NCBI GenBank assembly: GCA_027488265.1
Contig: JAIYCA010000223.1
Coordinates: 1 to 7,983 of the forward strand
Reading direction: 5' to 3'
DNA length: 7,983 nucleotides
Origin: Planctomycetaceae bacterium
GTDB lineage: Bacteria; Planctomycetota; Phycisphaerae; Phycisphaerales; SM1A02
Position 1 is the stretch's first letter. Each line of letters opens with the position of its first letter. Below, piece by piece: positions 1 to 5,549 of the stretch. The position numbers and the translations under genes are program-made. The notes under the pieces were generated by a model. It worked only from the letters and a program-made list of their open reading frames with translations, was not told where the DNA came from and did no database searches.

Positions 1-78
1 CACGCCTCCGCGAACTGGTCACGAAACGCAACAGGCCGCGGGCAAAGCCGCGGCCTGTTGCAGTGAAGTGACCCCAGA
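1..78. repeat. 78-bp direct repeat, left copy
   Basis: These 78 bases are identical to 245-322, an offset of 244. The repeat holds a 14-bp GC-rich hairpin and, at its right edge, the last bases of a tRNA-Glu gene read on the minus strand. The window starts inside the unit, so the true left boundary is not visible. The match stops at 78. After a 6-base insertion (79-84) a further 10 bases matching the tRNA T-arm follow. Confidence 0.95.
28..61 (-). terminator. GC-rich hairpin, terminator-like (copy 1)
   Basis: The arms 28-41 and 48-61 are perfect reverse complements (14 bp) around a 6-base loop. On the minus strand the hairpin lies about 7 bases after the tRNA-like sequence 69-144 and is followed by GTTTCG, a short and poor T-run. 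It is the exact duplicate of the hairpin behind the intact tRNA. Terminator function is inferred. Confidence 0.6.
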
Positions 79-144
79 CCATGAGGGATTCGAAATCCTG
101 CGGTCGGCGGCAGCCGAACGCAGGATCCGATAGACCTCTGGAGC
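69..144 (-). pseudogene. Degenerate tRNA-Glu-like sequence
   Basis: This 76-nt stretch sits exactly one repeat offset (244) left of the intact tRNA-Glu. Read on the minus strand it keeps several tRNA landmarks. Its 3' end TCTGGGGTCA is identical to the intact gene. GTCTA falls 10 bases in, as in the intact gene. The T-loop TTCGAATCCCTC is also kept. Its ends still pair: 137-144 with 71-78 gives 8 bp including two G-U pairs. A 6-base insertion separates the T-arm from the acceptor strand, the 5' side of the T-stem no longer pairs, and the middle is replaced by a long hairpin (95-126) with a 4-base loop and no anticodon arm. I read it as a decayed duplicate. A structured non-tRNA RNA is the alternative. 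Confidence 0.5.
95..126. other. Long near-perfect hairpin
   Basis: ATCCTGCG (95-102) pairs with CGCAGGAT (119-126). After one mismatch, TCGGC (104-108) pairs with GCCGA (113-117) around the loop GGCA. It takes the place where the anticodon region of the degenerate tRNA copy should be. No T-run follows on either strand, so it does not look like an intrinsic terminator. Confidence 0.7.
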
Positions 145-175
145 GTGCGTGAGGTGACGAGCGCGCGTGCTCGAA

Positions 176-198
176 GTGCGCGGCGCCCCGCCGCGCAC
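176..198. other. GC-rich hairpin in the tRNA spacer
   Basis: GTGCGCGGC (176-184) and GCCGCGCAC (190-198) form a perfect 9-bp stem with a 5-base loop. It lies in the 79-244 spacer between the two 78-bp repeats. No protein gene is supported anywhere in 1-312. The function is unknown. Confidence 0.6.
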
Positions 199-233
199 GA
201 AGACCACGCAAAGCGAGGAACGGAAGCACACGC

Positions 234-259
234 GTTCGCGGAGGCACGCCTCCGCGAAC
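234..259 (-). other. 11-bp hairpin at the repeat boundary
   Basis: Arms 234-244 and 249-259 are perfect reverse complements around CACG. The hairpin spans the left edge of the second 78-bp repeat (245), so half of it lies in the repeat and half in unique sequence. It is downstream of the tRNA-Glu terminator hairpin on the minus strand and could be a second terminator or a processing stem. The window start cuts the equivalent position in copy 1, so whether it was duplicated cannot be seen. Confidence 0.6.
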
Positions 260-322
260 TGGTCACGAAACGCAACAGGCCGCGGGCAAAGCCGCGGCCT
301 GTTGCAGTGAAGTGACCCCAGA
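245..322. repeat. 78-bp direct repeat, right copy
   Basis: Identical over its full length to 1-78. It covers the last 10 bases of the intact tRNA-Glu (313-322) and its downstream hairpin. Perfect identity implies either a recent duplication or ongoing gene conversion. Confidence 0.95.
272..305 (-). terminator. Probable terminator of tRNA-Glu
   Basis: A perfect 14-bp stem (272-285 with 292-305) and a 6-base loop begin 7 bases after the tRNA 3' end on the minus strand. The following bases include only GTTTCG, so the U-tract is weak. The position directly behind the tRNA supports a role in termination or 3' end formation. Confidence 0.7.
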
Positions 323-387
323 GGGATTCGAACCCTCGTTACCTCCGTGAAAGGGAGGTGTCCTAGACCAGGCTAGACGATGGGGCC
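313..387 (-). tRNA. tRNA-Glu (anticodon UUC)
   Basis: The minus strand folds into a full 75-nt cloverleaf. The acceptor stem pairs GGCCCCA with TGGGGTC (one G-U) and has discriminator A. The D-stem pairs GTCT with GGAC. The anticodon stem pairs CCTCC with GGAGG around loop CTTTCAC, giving anticodon TTC. The variable loop is 4 nt, and the T-arm is GAGGG-TTCGAAT-CCCTC. The bases after the discriminator are CTTC, so CCA is not encoded and must be added after transcription. The product reads GAA and GAG codons; in some bacteria tRNA-Glu also feeds tetrapyrrole synthesis. A strong hairpin follows at once, and a degenerate copy lies 244 bases further downstream. Confidence 0.96.
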
Positions 388-427
388 AGTCTCTCCGCGC
401 AACCGTGAGGATCGGCGAAGGGGCGAG

Positions 428-433
428 ATGATA
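428..433 (-). promoter_or_regulatory. Candidate -10 box of tRNA-Glu
   Basis: On the minus strand this reads TATCAT, a plausible -10 box about 41 bases before the tRNA 5' end. I see no convincing -35 at 16-18 bp spacing. The same bases include the candidate ATG of the divergent plus-strand gene, so promoter and start codon would overlap. Weak evidence. Confidence 0.25.
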
Positions 434-1939
434 GCAAGGTTCTCAGAAAATGCGACACCCACCCCGAGGCGGTTTCAGGCCACAATCCCAGAGATGCTCC
501 ATGAGCCCGCCCGCAGCCCCGATGTACCCCCCGTTCACGGCGGCGCATCTCATTCCGCTGGGCTCGTTCAGCCAACCGTGGCATTCGACTCGCCGGTGCT
601 CGGGCCAAGCCAATCACCGCGCGTCCTCGCACTCTGCGCGCTCGAGCATGAGGCCCGCCTCTTCCGAAAGTACGCCAAAATCCCGGTGGTCGTGACCGGA
701 CTCGGCGCGGCAGGCATCACAAAGACCTTCGCGCAGCGCGCTCAATGGCCGTATCCGAAGCCGAGTTGTGTCATCCTGGTTGGCACATCGGGCGCGCTGA
801 ATCCTGCACTCGCAAGAGGTTTGGCCTACGTTGCAAGCGAAGTCCGTACGCTCGACGGGCGAAGCTGGCTCCCCACACGCACGCTCTGTTCCGGAACGCA
901 AACGGATCAAGTGCACCAGCCCACCGTCCTTTCGATCGATCAACCCGCCCTCGATCCCGCGTCGAAACGCACCCTTTGGAACTCGACCCACGCCGGACTC
1001 GTCGACATGGAAAGCGCGGCATTCGCAGAGGCGTGTGAGCGCGAGCATCTCAACTGGGCCGTCGTGCGAGGCGTGAGCGACGCCGCGAACGACGCGCTTC
1101 CTCACGAGTGCGCTGAGTTTCTCGACGCCAACGGCCGAACGCGCATTGGCGCAGTCTTGCGCGCGATTCTGCGGCGTCCGACACTTCTCCGCGAACTTCT
1201 TCGACTTCAACGCGCCACGGAAGACGCGATGCGCTCAGCCAGTTTCGATGCCGACAGTTTCAGTTGTCTCGAAGCCCCTGCCTTTGCAAGCGCGGATCGG
1301 CCGCTCCTTCTCTATGGCGGCTCCTTCGACCCACCACATGCTCGGCACGCGACGATGCTCGCCGACGCGATGCGCGCGCTTCGCAGCCCCTGCGCAGTGG
1401 TGATGCCGGCAGCCATCAACCCGCTCAAAGCGAGTACGCCGCCCGCACCCGCCGACGCGCGTCACGCGATGTGTGTCGCGGCGTTTGCGGAGAACGAGGC
1501 CGATTTCCCGAGCGAAGTGCGCGTTTCTTCGTTTGAGCTGTCGCGCGAAGGACCGAGTTACACGATCGACACGCTTGCAGAACTCTTCCGTCGCCACGCA
1601 CATCTTCGAGGTGCCACGCGTCTTCTGATCGGAAGCGACGCCATCCGCAGCATCGAGCGGTGGCGCGCGTGGAAAGAGGTTCTCGCTGCTGCACCGCCTG
1701 CGATCGTCGTGCGACCACCCGATGACCATGCGAGCGTGCGCGCGTTTCTGCACGATTTTGGCGCAAAACACGGGTTCGCGGACGCAGAGTCCTGGCTTCT
1801 GCCGCTTGAACCTGTTGACCTCTCGTCGACGGATGCGCGCGCTGCGATGGCGCGCGGCAAGCGCCCCGCGGGCCTTTCTGACGGTGTTTGGCGGGAAATC
1901 ACGGCGCGCGGTCTTTATGGCGTCGGCAGCGATCGCTGA
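428..1939 (+). CDS. nadD: Fused nucleosidase-like / NadD protein (nicotinate-nucleotide adenylyltransferase)
   Basis: Two domains lie in one frame. Counting from ATG 428, residues ~65-235 resemble the purine nucleoside phosphorylase/MTA-SAH nucleosidase superfamily: TGLGAAG (90-96), VDMESAAFA (from 192) and VRGVSDAAND (213-222). The short linker ~255-290 is Arg/Leu-rich. Residues ~292-503 are NadD-like: GGSFDPPHARH (297-307, the nucleotidyl-transfer HxxH-type motif), SYTIDTL (377-383), IGSD with two following Trp (from 401) and SSTDAR (466-471). NadD joins nicotinate mononucleotide to AMP from ATP in cytoplasmic NAD synthesis. The exact substrate of the nucleosidase part is unknown, and it looks shorter than free-standing family members. 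The reading frame extends back to ATG 380, but that lies inside the tRNA. ATG 428 has a GAAGGGG upstream, and ATG 494 or GTG 578 are other options because residues 1-60 look non-conserved. Confidence 0.85.
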   Translation: MIARFSENATPTPRRFQATIPEMLHEPARSPDVPPVHGGASHSAGLVQPTVAFDSPVLGPSQSPRVLALCALEHEARLFRKYAKIPVVVTGLGAAGITKTFAQRAQWPYPKPSCVILVGTSGALNPALARGLAYVASEVRTLDGRSWLPTRTLCSGTQTDQVHQPTVLSIDQPALDPASKRTLWNSTHAGLVDMESAAFAEACEREHLNWAVVRGVSDAANDALPHECAEFLDANGRTRIGAVLRAILRRPTLLRELLRLQRATEDAMRSASFDADSFSCLEAPAFASADRPLLLYGGSFDPPHARHATMLADAMRALRSPCAVVMPAAINPLKASTPPAPADARHAMCVAAFAENEADFPSEVRVSSFELSREGPSYTIDTLAELFRRHAHLRGATRLLIGSDAIRSIERWRAWKEVLAAAPPAIVVRPPDDHASVRAFLHDFGAKHGFADAESWLLPLEPVDLSSTDARAAMARGKRPAGLSDGVWREITARGLYGVGSDR

Positions 1940-1945
1940 TCGATC

Positions 1946-1951
1946 TACACT
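1946..1951 (+). promoter_or_regulatory. Candidate -10 box TACACT upstream of rimO
   Basis: TACACT lies 7 bases after the nadD fusion stop codon and 63 bases before the rimO ATG. The identical hexamer occurs just before lepA, and a one-base variant occurs before the small gene at 3619. No good -35 is visible. It would give rimO its own promoter with a leader of about 55 nt. Confidence 0.35.
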
Positions 1952-2014
1952 CTCCGACTTGTCCCTGATCCGGACGTTTGATCCGCACGGCCGACACGCC
2001 CGCTCGAGAAGCAC

Positions 2015-3559
2015 ATGACCCAGAAGAAGCCCGACATCGCCCGCGTGAGTTTCGTCAGCCTCGGCTGCCCGAAGAACCTCGTCGATAGCGAGAAGATGCT
2101 CGGCGTCCTCAAGCAATCTGGCTTCGAACTCGTGAACGAAGATCAGCGCCCCGATGCGATCGTGGTCAACACTTGCGGCTTCCTCGAAGCTTCCAAAGAC
2201 GAATCACTCGAAGTGATTCACGATGCGATTCGCCGCAAAGAGAAGGGCGAAATCAAGCGCGTCGTCGTGGCTGGTTGCCTTGTGCAACGCCATCGCGCGA
2301 AGTTGCTCGAGTGGGCGCCTGGGATCGACGCAATGGTTGGCGTGTTTGATCGCGACCACATCGTTGATGCAGTCGGCGGCGAAGGCGCCGCGGAAGTCGC
2401 TGAGAAAGCGCCGAAATACTGGATCGCGGGCAACGCGCTGCAGGCAGCTGCCGAGCGCGGGATGAAGACCGTTGGCTTGACCGTGAATGGCGCCGACGGC
2501 AAGGGCATCGGTTACTTCGAAGGCGACGACAATCGAGTGCGCCTCACGCCGCGGCATTGGGCGTATCTGCGCATTTCTGAAGGCTGCAACCAGCGCTGCG
2601 CGTTCTGCACGATCCCTTCGATTCGCGGGAAAATGCGTTCAAAACCACTCGACGAGATCGCTTCGGAAGCGCGCGGACTCATGGCGTCGGGCGCGTTCGA
2701 GTTGAACCTCATCGGCCAAGACACGACGAGCTACGGCATGGACGTCGGTTACGACGGCGGCTTGCCGGGACTCCTCAAAACAATCAACGGTGTCGCGCGC
2801 GAATTCGGCGGCGGTTGGATGCGTCTCATGTACGCCTATCCGTCGAAGTTCGATGACGCATCGATCGACGCAATCGCGAATCTCGATCACATCGTGAAGT
2901 ACATCGATATGCCGCTTCAGCATGCGAGCGACGCGATGCTGAAAGCGATGCGCCGCCATACAACGCGCGCGCACACCGAGGAATTGCTCGGGAAACTCCG
3001 CGAGCGTGTTCCGGGGATTGCGATCCGAACGACGTTCATCGTCGGTTTCCCTGGCGAAACCGACGACGACTTCGAACAACTGCTCGAGTTCGTGAACGAA
3101 CAGCAGTTCGACATGATGGGCGTCTTCCGCTACTCCGCGGAAGAAGGCACACCGGCGGGCACGATGGAAGCGGATCCGGCGCTTGCGGTTCCTGATGAAG
3201 TGAAGCGCGAGCGCGAAGAGCGCCTGATGATGCTGCAGCAGGAAATCGCCTTCGAAAATGCGAAGTTGCAGGCAGAGGCGAAGGCGCAATTCGATGTCTT
3301 GATCGAAGGACCTGCCGCCGGACGCACCAAGTCGCGCGCGACGACGGGCGTCACCAAGGGCGGCGCGCTGTACACGGGCCGCGCGTACTTCCAAGCGCCA
3401 TCGATCGACTCGCTGACCTACGTGCAGTCCACTGAGAAACGCGCGCCGGGCGAACTCGTTCGCTGCACCGTGGTCGACGCGAATGGTTACGACCTCGTGG
3501 CTGTTCCGACGGATGAACTCGAGAAGCGTGTGTCACTTCCGATCATGCATCGGCACTGA
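2015..3559 (+). CDS. rimO: Ribosomal protein S12 methylthiotransferase RimO
   Basis: A radical-SAM enzyme that adds a methylthio group to a conserved aspartate of ribosomal protein S12. Residues ~10-122 are the N-terminal methylthiotransferase domain, with cluster cysteines C18 (SLGCPKN), C54 (NTCGF) and C88 (AGCLV). C191, C195 and C198 (CNQRCAFC) bind the radical-SAM cluster in a core of ~183-410. Residues ~426-500 fit the C-terminal TRAM domain. SLGCPKNLVDSE distinguishes RimO from the related tRNA enzyme MiaB. At 514 residues it is longer than the roughly 440 of E. coli RimO, mainly through extra sequence at ~125-180 between the two cluster domains. The ATG at 2015 puts the first conserved motif at residue 11, as usual for the family. 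The 75-base gap from the previous gene contains a possible promoter. Confidence 0.96.
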   Translation: MTQKKPDIARVSFVSLGCPKNLVDSEKMLGVLKQSGFELVNEDQRPDAIVVNTCGFLEASKDESLEVIHDAIRRKEKGEIKRVVVAGCLVQRHRAKLLEWAPGIDAMVGVFDRDHIVDAVGGEGAAEVAEKAPKYWIAGNALQAAAERGMKTVGLTVNGADGKGIGYFEGDDNRVRLTPRHWAYLRISEGCNQRCAFCTIPSIRGKMRSKPLDEIASEARGLMASGAFELNLIGQDTTSYGMDVGYDGGLPGLLKTINGVAREFGGGWMRLMYAYPSKFDDASIDAIANLDHIVKYIDMPLQHASDAMLKAMRRHTTRAHTEELLGKLRERVPGIAIRTTFIVGFPGETDDDFEQLLEFVNEQQFDMMGVFRYSAEEGTPAGTMEADPALAVPDEVKREREERLMMLQQEIAFENAKLQAEAKAQFDVLIEGPAAGRTKSRATTGVTKGGALYTGRAYFQAPSIDSLTYVQSTEKRAPGELVRCTVVDANGYDLVAVPTDELEKRVSLPIMHRH

Positions 3560-3605
3560 CGCGCGATAGAACCGTCAGAGAGAAATGCCCCATGGAACCC
3601 CGTGC

Positions 3606-3611
3606 TACATT
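3606..3611 (+). promoter_or_regulatory. Candidate -10 box TACATT, possibly leaderless start
   Basis: TACATT ends 7 bases before ATG 3619. Transcription starting at the usual distance from a -10 box would begin at or next to that ATG, giving a leaderless mRNA. There is no Shine-Dalgarno sequence before 3619, which fits. No clear -35 is present. Confidence 0.35.
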
Positions 3612-3618
3612 CCGTTCC

Positions 3619-3849
3619 ATGATCGACCCCGAGGAACTCGTCGGCGGTGAATGGGCGGATTGGTACCGTCTTTCTCCCGCGGAGCGCTGGCTTGAGAGCG
3701 AGCGCCTTTGGATCGCATATCTCGCCATGGGAGGGACGCTTGATCCCGAACCCGATACGCAAAGTCCTTTCTTCGATCCAAACTCATCGTGTTCAGGCGC
3801 TCCTCATGGGCGGCCAAGCCTGCGTGTTCTACGGCGCGGCGGAGTTTAG
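3619..3849 (+). CDS. Small conserved hypothetical protein paired with a nucleotidyltransferase
   Basis: A 76-residue protein. Residues ~10-37 are predicted helical and rich in Trp, Arg and Glu (SPAERWLESERLW). They are followed by MGGTLDPEPDTQSPFFD (37-53) and a basic end, HGRPSLRVLRRGGV. From memory, the LDPEPDTQSPFFD core and the GRP..RVLRR.GV tail recur in small proteins encoded just before nucleotidyltransferase-fold genes. I do not know a function. An antitoxin- or partner-like role is inferred from the pairing only. The last 110 bases overlap the next gene in another frame. Its MGGT codons carry that gene's ribosome binding site. An in-frame ATG at 3592 would add nine residues. I prefer 3619 because the TACATT box lies between the two ATGs and would allow a leaderless start. 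Confidence 0.7.
   Translation: MIDPEELVGGEWADWYRLSPAERWLESERLWIAYLAMGGTLDPEPDTQSPFFDPNSSCSGAPHGRPSLRVLRRGGV
3729..3735 (+). promoter_or_regulatory. Ribosome binding site GGGAGGG for TTG 3740
   Basis: GGAGG (3730-3734) lies 5 bases before the TTG at 3740, close to optimal spacing. It sits inside the coding region of the small upstream gene, where it encodes the Gly-Gly of MGGT. It decides the start of the nucleotidyltransferase gene in favour of TTG 3740. Confidence 0.75.
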
Positions 3850-4492
3850 TCGCGACACCGACCTCGCCATCCTTGCCGAGCCCGCGAACCTTGAGCGCCT
3901 CGATGCTGCGCTTCACGAGTTGAGCGCCGAGTTGATCGCAGTTCCGCCGTTCAACGCGGATTTTTTGCTCAGGGGGCACGCGGTCCATTTTCGATGCCGC
4001 CATCCCGACGCTTTAGGGATGCGCATCAATGTGATGGCGAAGATGCGGAATATCGACGCGTTTCCAGCGCTTTGGGAACGAAGGACTGATGTGTTGCTTC
4101 CCGACGGCTGCCTTGTCTCGATCCTCGGAATCGAAGATCTCGTGAGGGCCAAGAAGACGCAACGAGACAAAGATTGGCCGATGATCCGGCGCCTCGTCGA
4201 AGCGCACTACCTAGAGAATCGGTCGAATGCAACGCCTGCGGCGATACGGTTCTGGTTTCGCGAACTACGCACACCCGAGTTGCTGATCGAGGCAGCGTCG
4301 CAACACCAGAACGCGCTGAACGAAGCGCTTCAACAGCGGGACTTGCTTGTGCACGCCGCGGCTGCGGATGTCGAATCTCTTCAGATCGCGCTCCGCGCAG
4401 AGGAAGATCGCGAGCGCGCACTTGACCGCGAGTATTGGAAACCGCTTCGCGCAGAACTTGAACGCCTGAGACACGGCGTGGAACCGGAATGA
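3740..4492 (+). CDS. Nucleotidyltransferase-fold protein (toxin-antitoxin-like, function unknown)
   Basis: A 250-residue protein starting at TTG 3740, chosen because of the strong GGGAGGG before it and the family-like N-terminus IPNPIRKVL. MGGQACVFYG (23-32) and SRDTDLAI (37-44) match the GG...DxD active-site pattern of the nucleotidyltransferase fold, with metal ligands D39 and D41. KKTQRDKDWPMIRRL (138-152) resembles the RxKD segment of AbiEii-like and related nucleotidyltransferases. Residues ~165-250 look helical and charged. The hydrophobic strand expected to carry the third carboxylate reads RINVM, with Asn97 where I would expect Asp, so activity is uncertain. A longer frame from ATG 3647 lacks family-like sequence. 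It overlaps the upstream small gene by 110 nt and nagZ by 4 nt. Nucleotide or protein modification in a toxin-antitoxin-like pair is possible but not shown. Confidence 0.8.
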   Translation: MIPNPIRKVLSSIQTHRVQALLMGGQACVFYGAAEFSRDTDLAILAEPANLERLDAALHELSAELIAVPPFNADFLLRGHAVHFRCRHPDALGMRINVMAKMRNIDAFPALWERRTDVLLPDGCLVSILGIEDLVRAKKTQRDKDWPMIRRLVEAHYLENRSNATPAAIRFWFRELRTPELLIEAASQHQNALNEALQQRDLLVHAAAADVESLQIALRAEEDRERALDREYWKPLRAELERLRHGVEPE

Positions 4493-5484
4493 CCCGCATG
4501 CACGCACACGAAGCTGAAGACCTCGTTCGTCCTCTCCTCTGGATCGGCTTCGACGGAAGGATCCCGTCGCCCGAAGCCCTTCGTTTGATTCACCAAGGTG
4601 TTTCCGGCGTCATCCTCTTTGTGCGAAACGTCGGTACGCGCGACGAAACGCGTGCACTCATCCACGAGTTGAAAGCCATCGCGCCTGGCCCACTGCTTTT
4701 GTCGGTCGACCAAGAAGGCGGACGTGTGACACGTCTCACCGAAGGGTTCGAGCGCTTTCCTTCGCTGCGCGAAATCGGCGGGAAATCAGCCGTTGAAGTG
4801 CAAACGATCGGCGCGCGACTTGGCGCACAAGTGCGTGATGCTGGTTTCGACATCGACCTCGCGCCTGTCGTGGACGTCGACTCGAACCCCGCGAATCCCG
4901 TGATCGGCGAACGCTCGTTCTCGCGTGAACCAGCTGTTGTCGCCGAGCTCGGTGCTGCGATGATTCGCGGCCTTGAGAGCGAGGTCGCCGCCTGCGCAAA
5001 ACACTTCCCCGGTCACGGCGATACCGACAAGGATTCGCACTACGACTTGCCGCGCTTGCCGCATGCGATTGAACGATTACGCGCCTGCGAACTTGTGCCC
5101 TTCAAAGCGGCCGTCCATGCAGGCGTCTCCTGCGTGATGACCACGCACGTTGTCTTCGACGCACTCGACCCAGGAGTCGCGGCCACGATGAGCGCACCCG
5201 CGATTGAACTCCTCCGCGGCGAGGTCGGATTCAAGGGCGTGTGCGTGAGCGACTGCCTTGAAATGAAGGCAATTTCGGAACACTTCGGCTCTGGCGTTGC
5301 CGCGGTGCGCGCCGTTGCTGCGGGCGTCGATGCGCTCCTCGTCTGCCACACGGCGGAGGCGCAACATGAAGTGATTGCGCATCTCGCCGCTGCGGTGGTC
5401 GATGGGTTGATCCCCGAGTCGCGCATCCACGAGGCACGCGCGCGTTTGGCGACCCTCGCGGCGCGGCACGCGCGCAGCATCTGA
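4489..5484 (+). CDS. nagZ: Beta-N-acetylhexosaminidase NagZ (GH3)
   Basis: A glycoside hydrolase family 3 enzyme of 331 residues that removes N-acetylglucosamine from anhydro-muropeptides during cytoplasmic peptidoglycan recycling. Motifs in order: VDQEGGRVTRL (73-83) in substrate binding; KHFPGHGDTDKDSH (171-184), where Asp182 and His184 form the catalytic dyad typical of the NagZ branch; and VCVSDCLEM (251-259), where Asp255 is the expected nucleophile. There is no signal peptide or membrane segment, which fits a cytoplasmic enzyme. Length is near the single-domain NagZ norm, and the extra C-terminal domain of other GH3 enzymes is absent. The start overlaps the nucleotidyltransferase stop as ATGA (4489-4492), which implies translational coupling. 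ATG 4498 is an alternative. Confidence 0.93.
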   Translation: MTRMHAHEAEDLVRPLLWIGFDGRIPSPEALRLIHQGVSGVILFVRNVGTRDETRALIHELKAIAPGPLLLSVDQEGGRVTRLTEGFERFPSLREIGGKSAVEVQTIGARLGAQVRDAGFDIDLAPVVDVDSNPANPVIGERSFSREPAVVAELGAAMIRGLESEVAACAKHFPGHGDTDKDSHYDLPRLPHAIERLRACELVPFKAAVHAGVSCVMTTHVVFDALDPGVAATMSAPAIELLRGEVGFKGVCVSDCLEMKAISEHFGSGVAAVRAVAAGVDALLVCHTAEAQHEVIAHLAAAVVDGLIPESRIHEARARLATLAARHARSI

Positions 5485-5537
5485 GCAAGACGGCGGAGCT
5501 TCGAGTTCCCACGAGTGAAACAACAGAAAGACGTCCC

Positions 5538-5544
5538 GGAGGGG
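5538..5544 (+). promoter_or_regulatory. Strong ribosome binding site for the 67-residue ORF
   Basis: GGAGGGG ends 5 bases before ATG 5550. It is the best-matched ribosome binding site in the window together with 3729-3735, and it is the main reason to accept the short ORF behind it as a gene. Confidence 0.75.
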
Positions 5545-5549
5545 AACCG

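Noticed and set aside
19..231. A 70-codon minus-strand open frame in the tRNA spacer
   Set aside because: It runs through hairpins, the repeat and the tRNA-like sequence, and shows no protein-like pattern.
1..322. CRISPR or integrative element bounded by the two 78-bp repeats
   Set aside because: There are only two copies 244 bp apart, with no spacer series, no integrase and too little room for an element. A tandem duplication at the tRNA is simpler.
1235..2116. A 293-codon minus-strand open frame opposite the NadD domain
   Set aside because: Antisense to clear NadD motifs and the rimO start. Composition is Arg/His-rich, as expected of a shadow frame.
2639..3394. A 251-codon minus-strand open frame opposite rimO
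   Set aside because: Shadow of the radical-SAM and TRAM coding region, with no ribosome binding site or known motif.
3647..3739. N-terminal extension of the nucleotidyltransferase to ATG 3647
   Set aside because: The added 31 residues are not family-like, and the ribosome binding site with ideal spacing serves TTG 3740.
3592..3849. The small protein and nucleotidyltransferase as one gene broken by a frameshift
   Set aside because: The small frame ends in its own family-like tail, and the second frame has its own ribosome binding site. Overlapping genes fit better, although a sequencing indel cannot be fully excluded.
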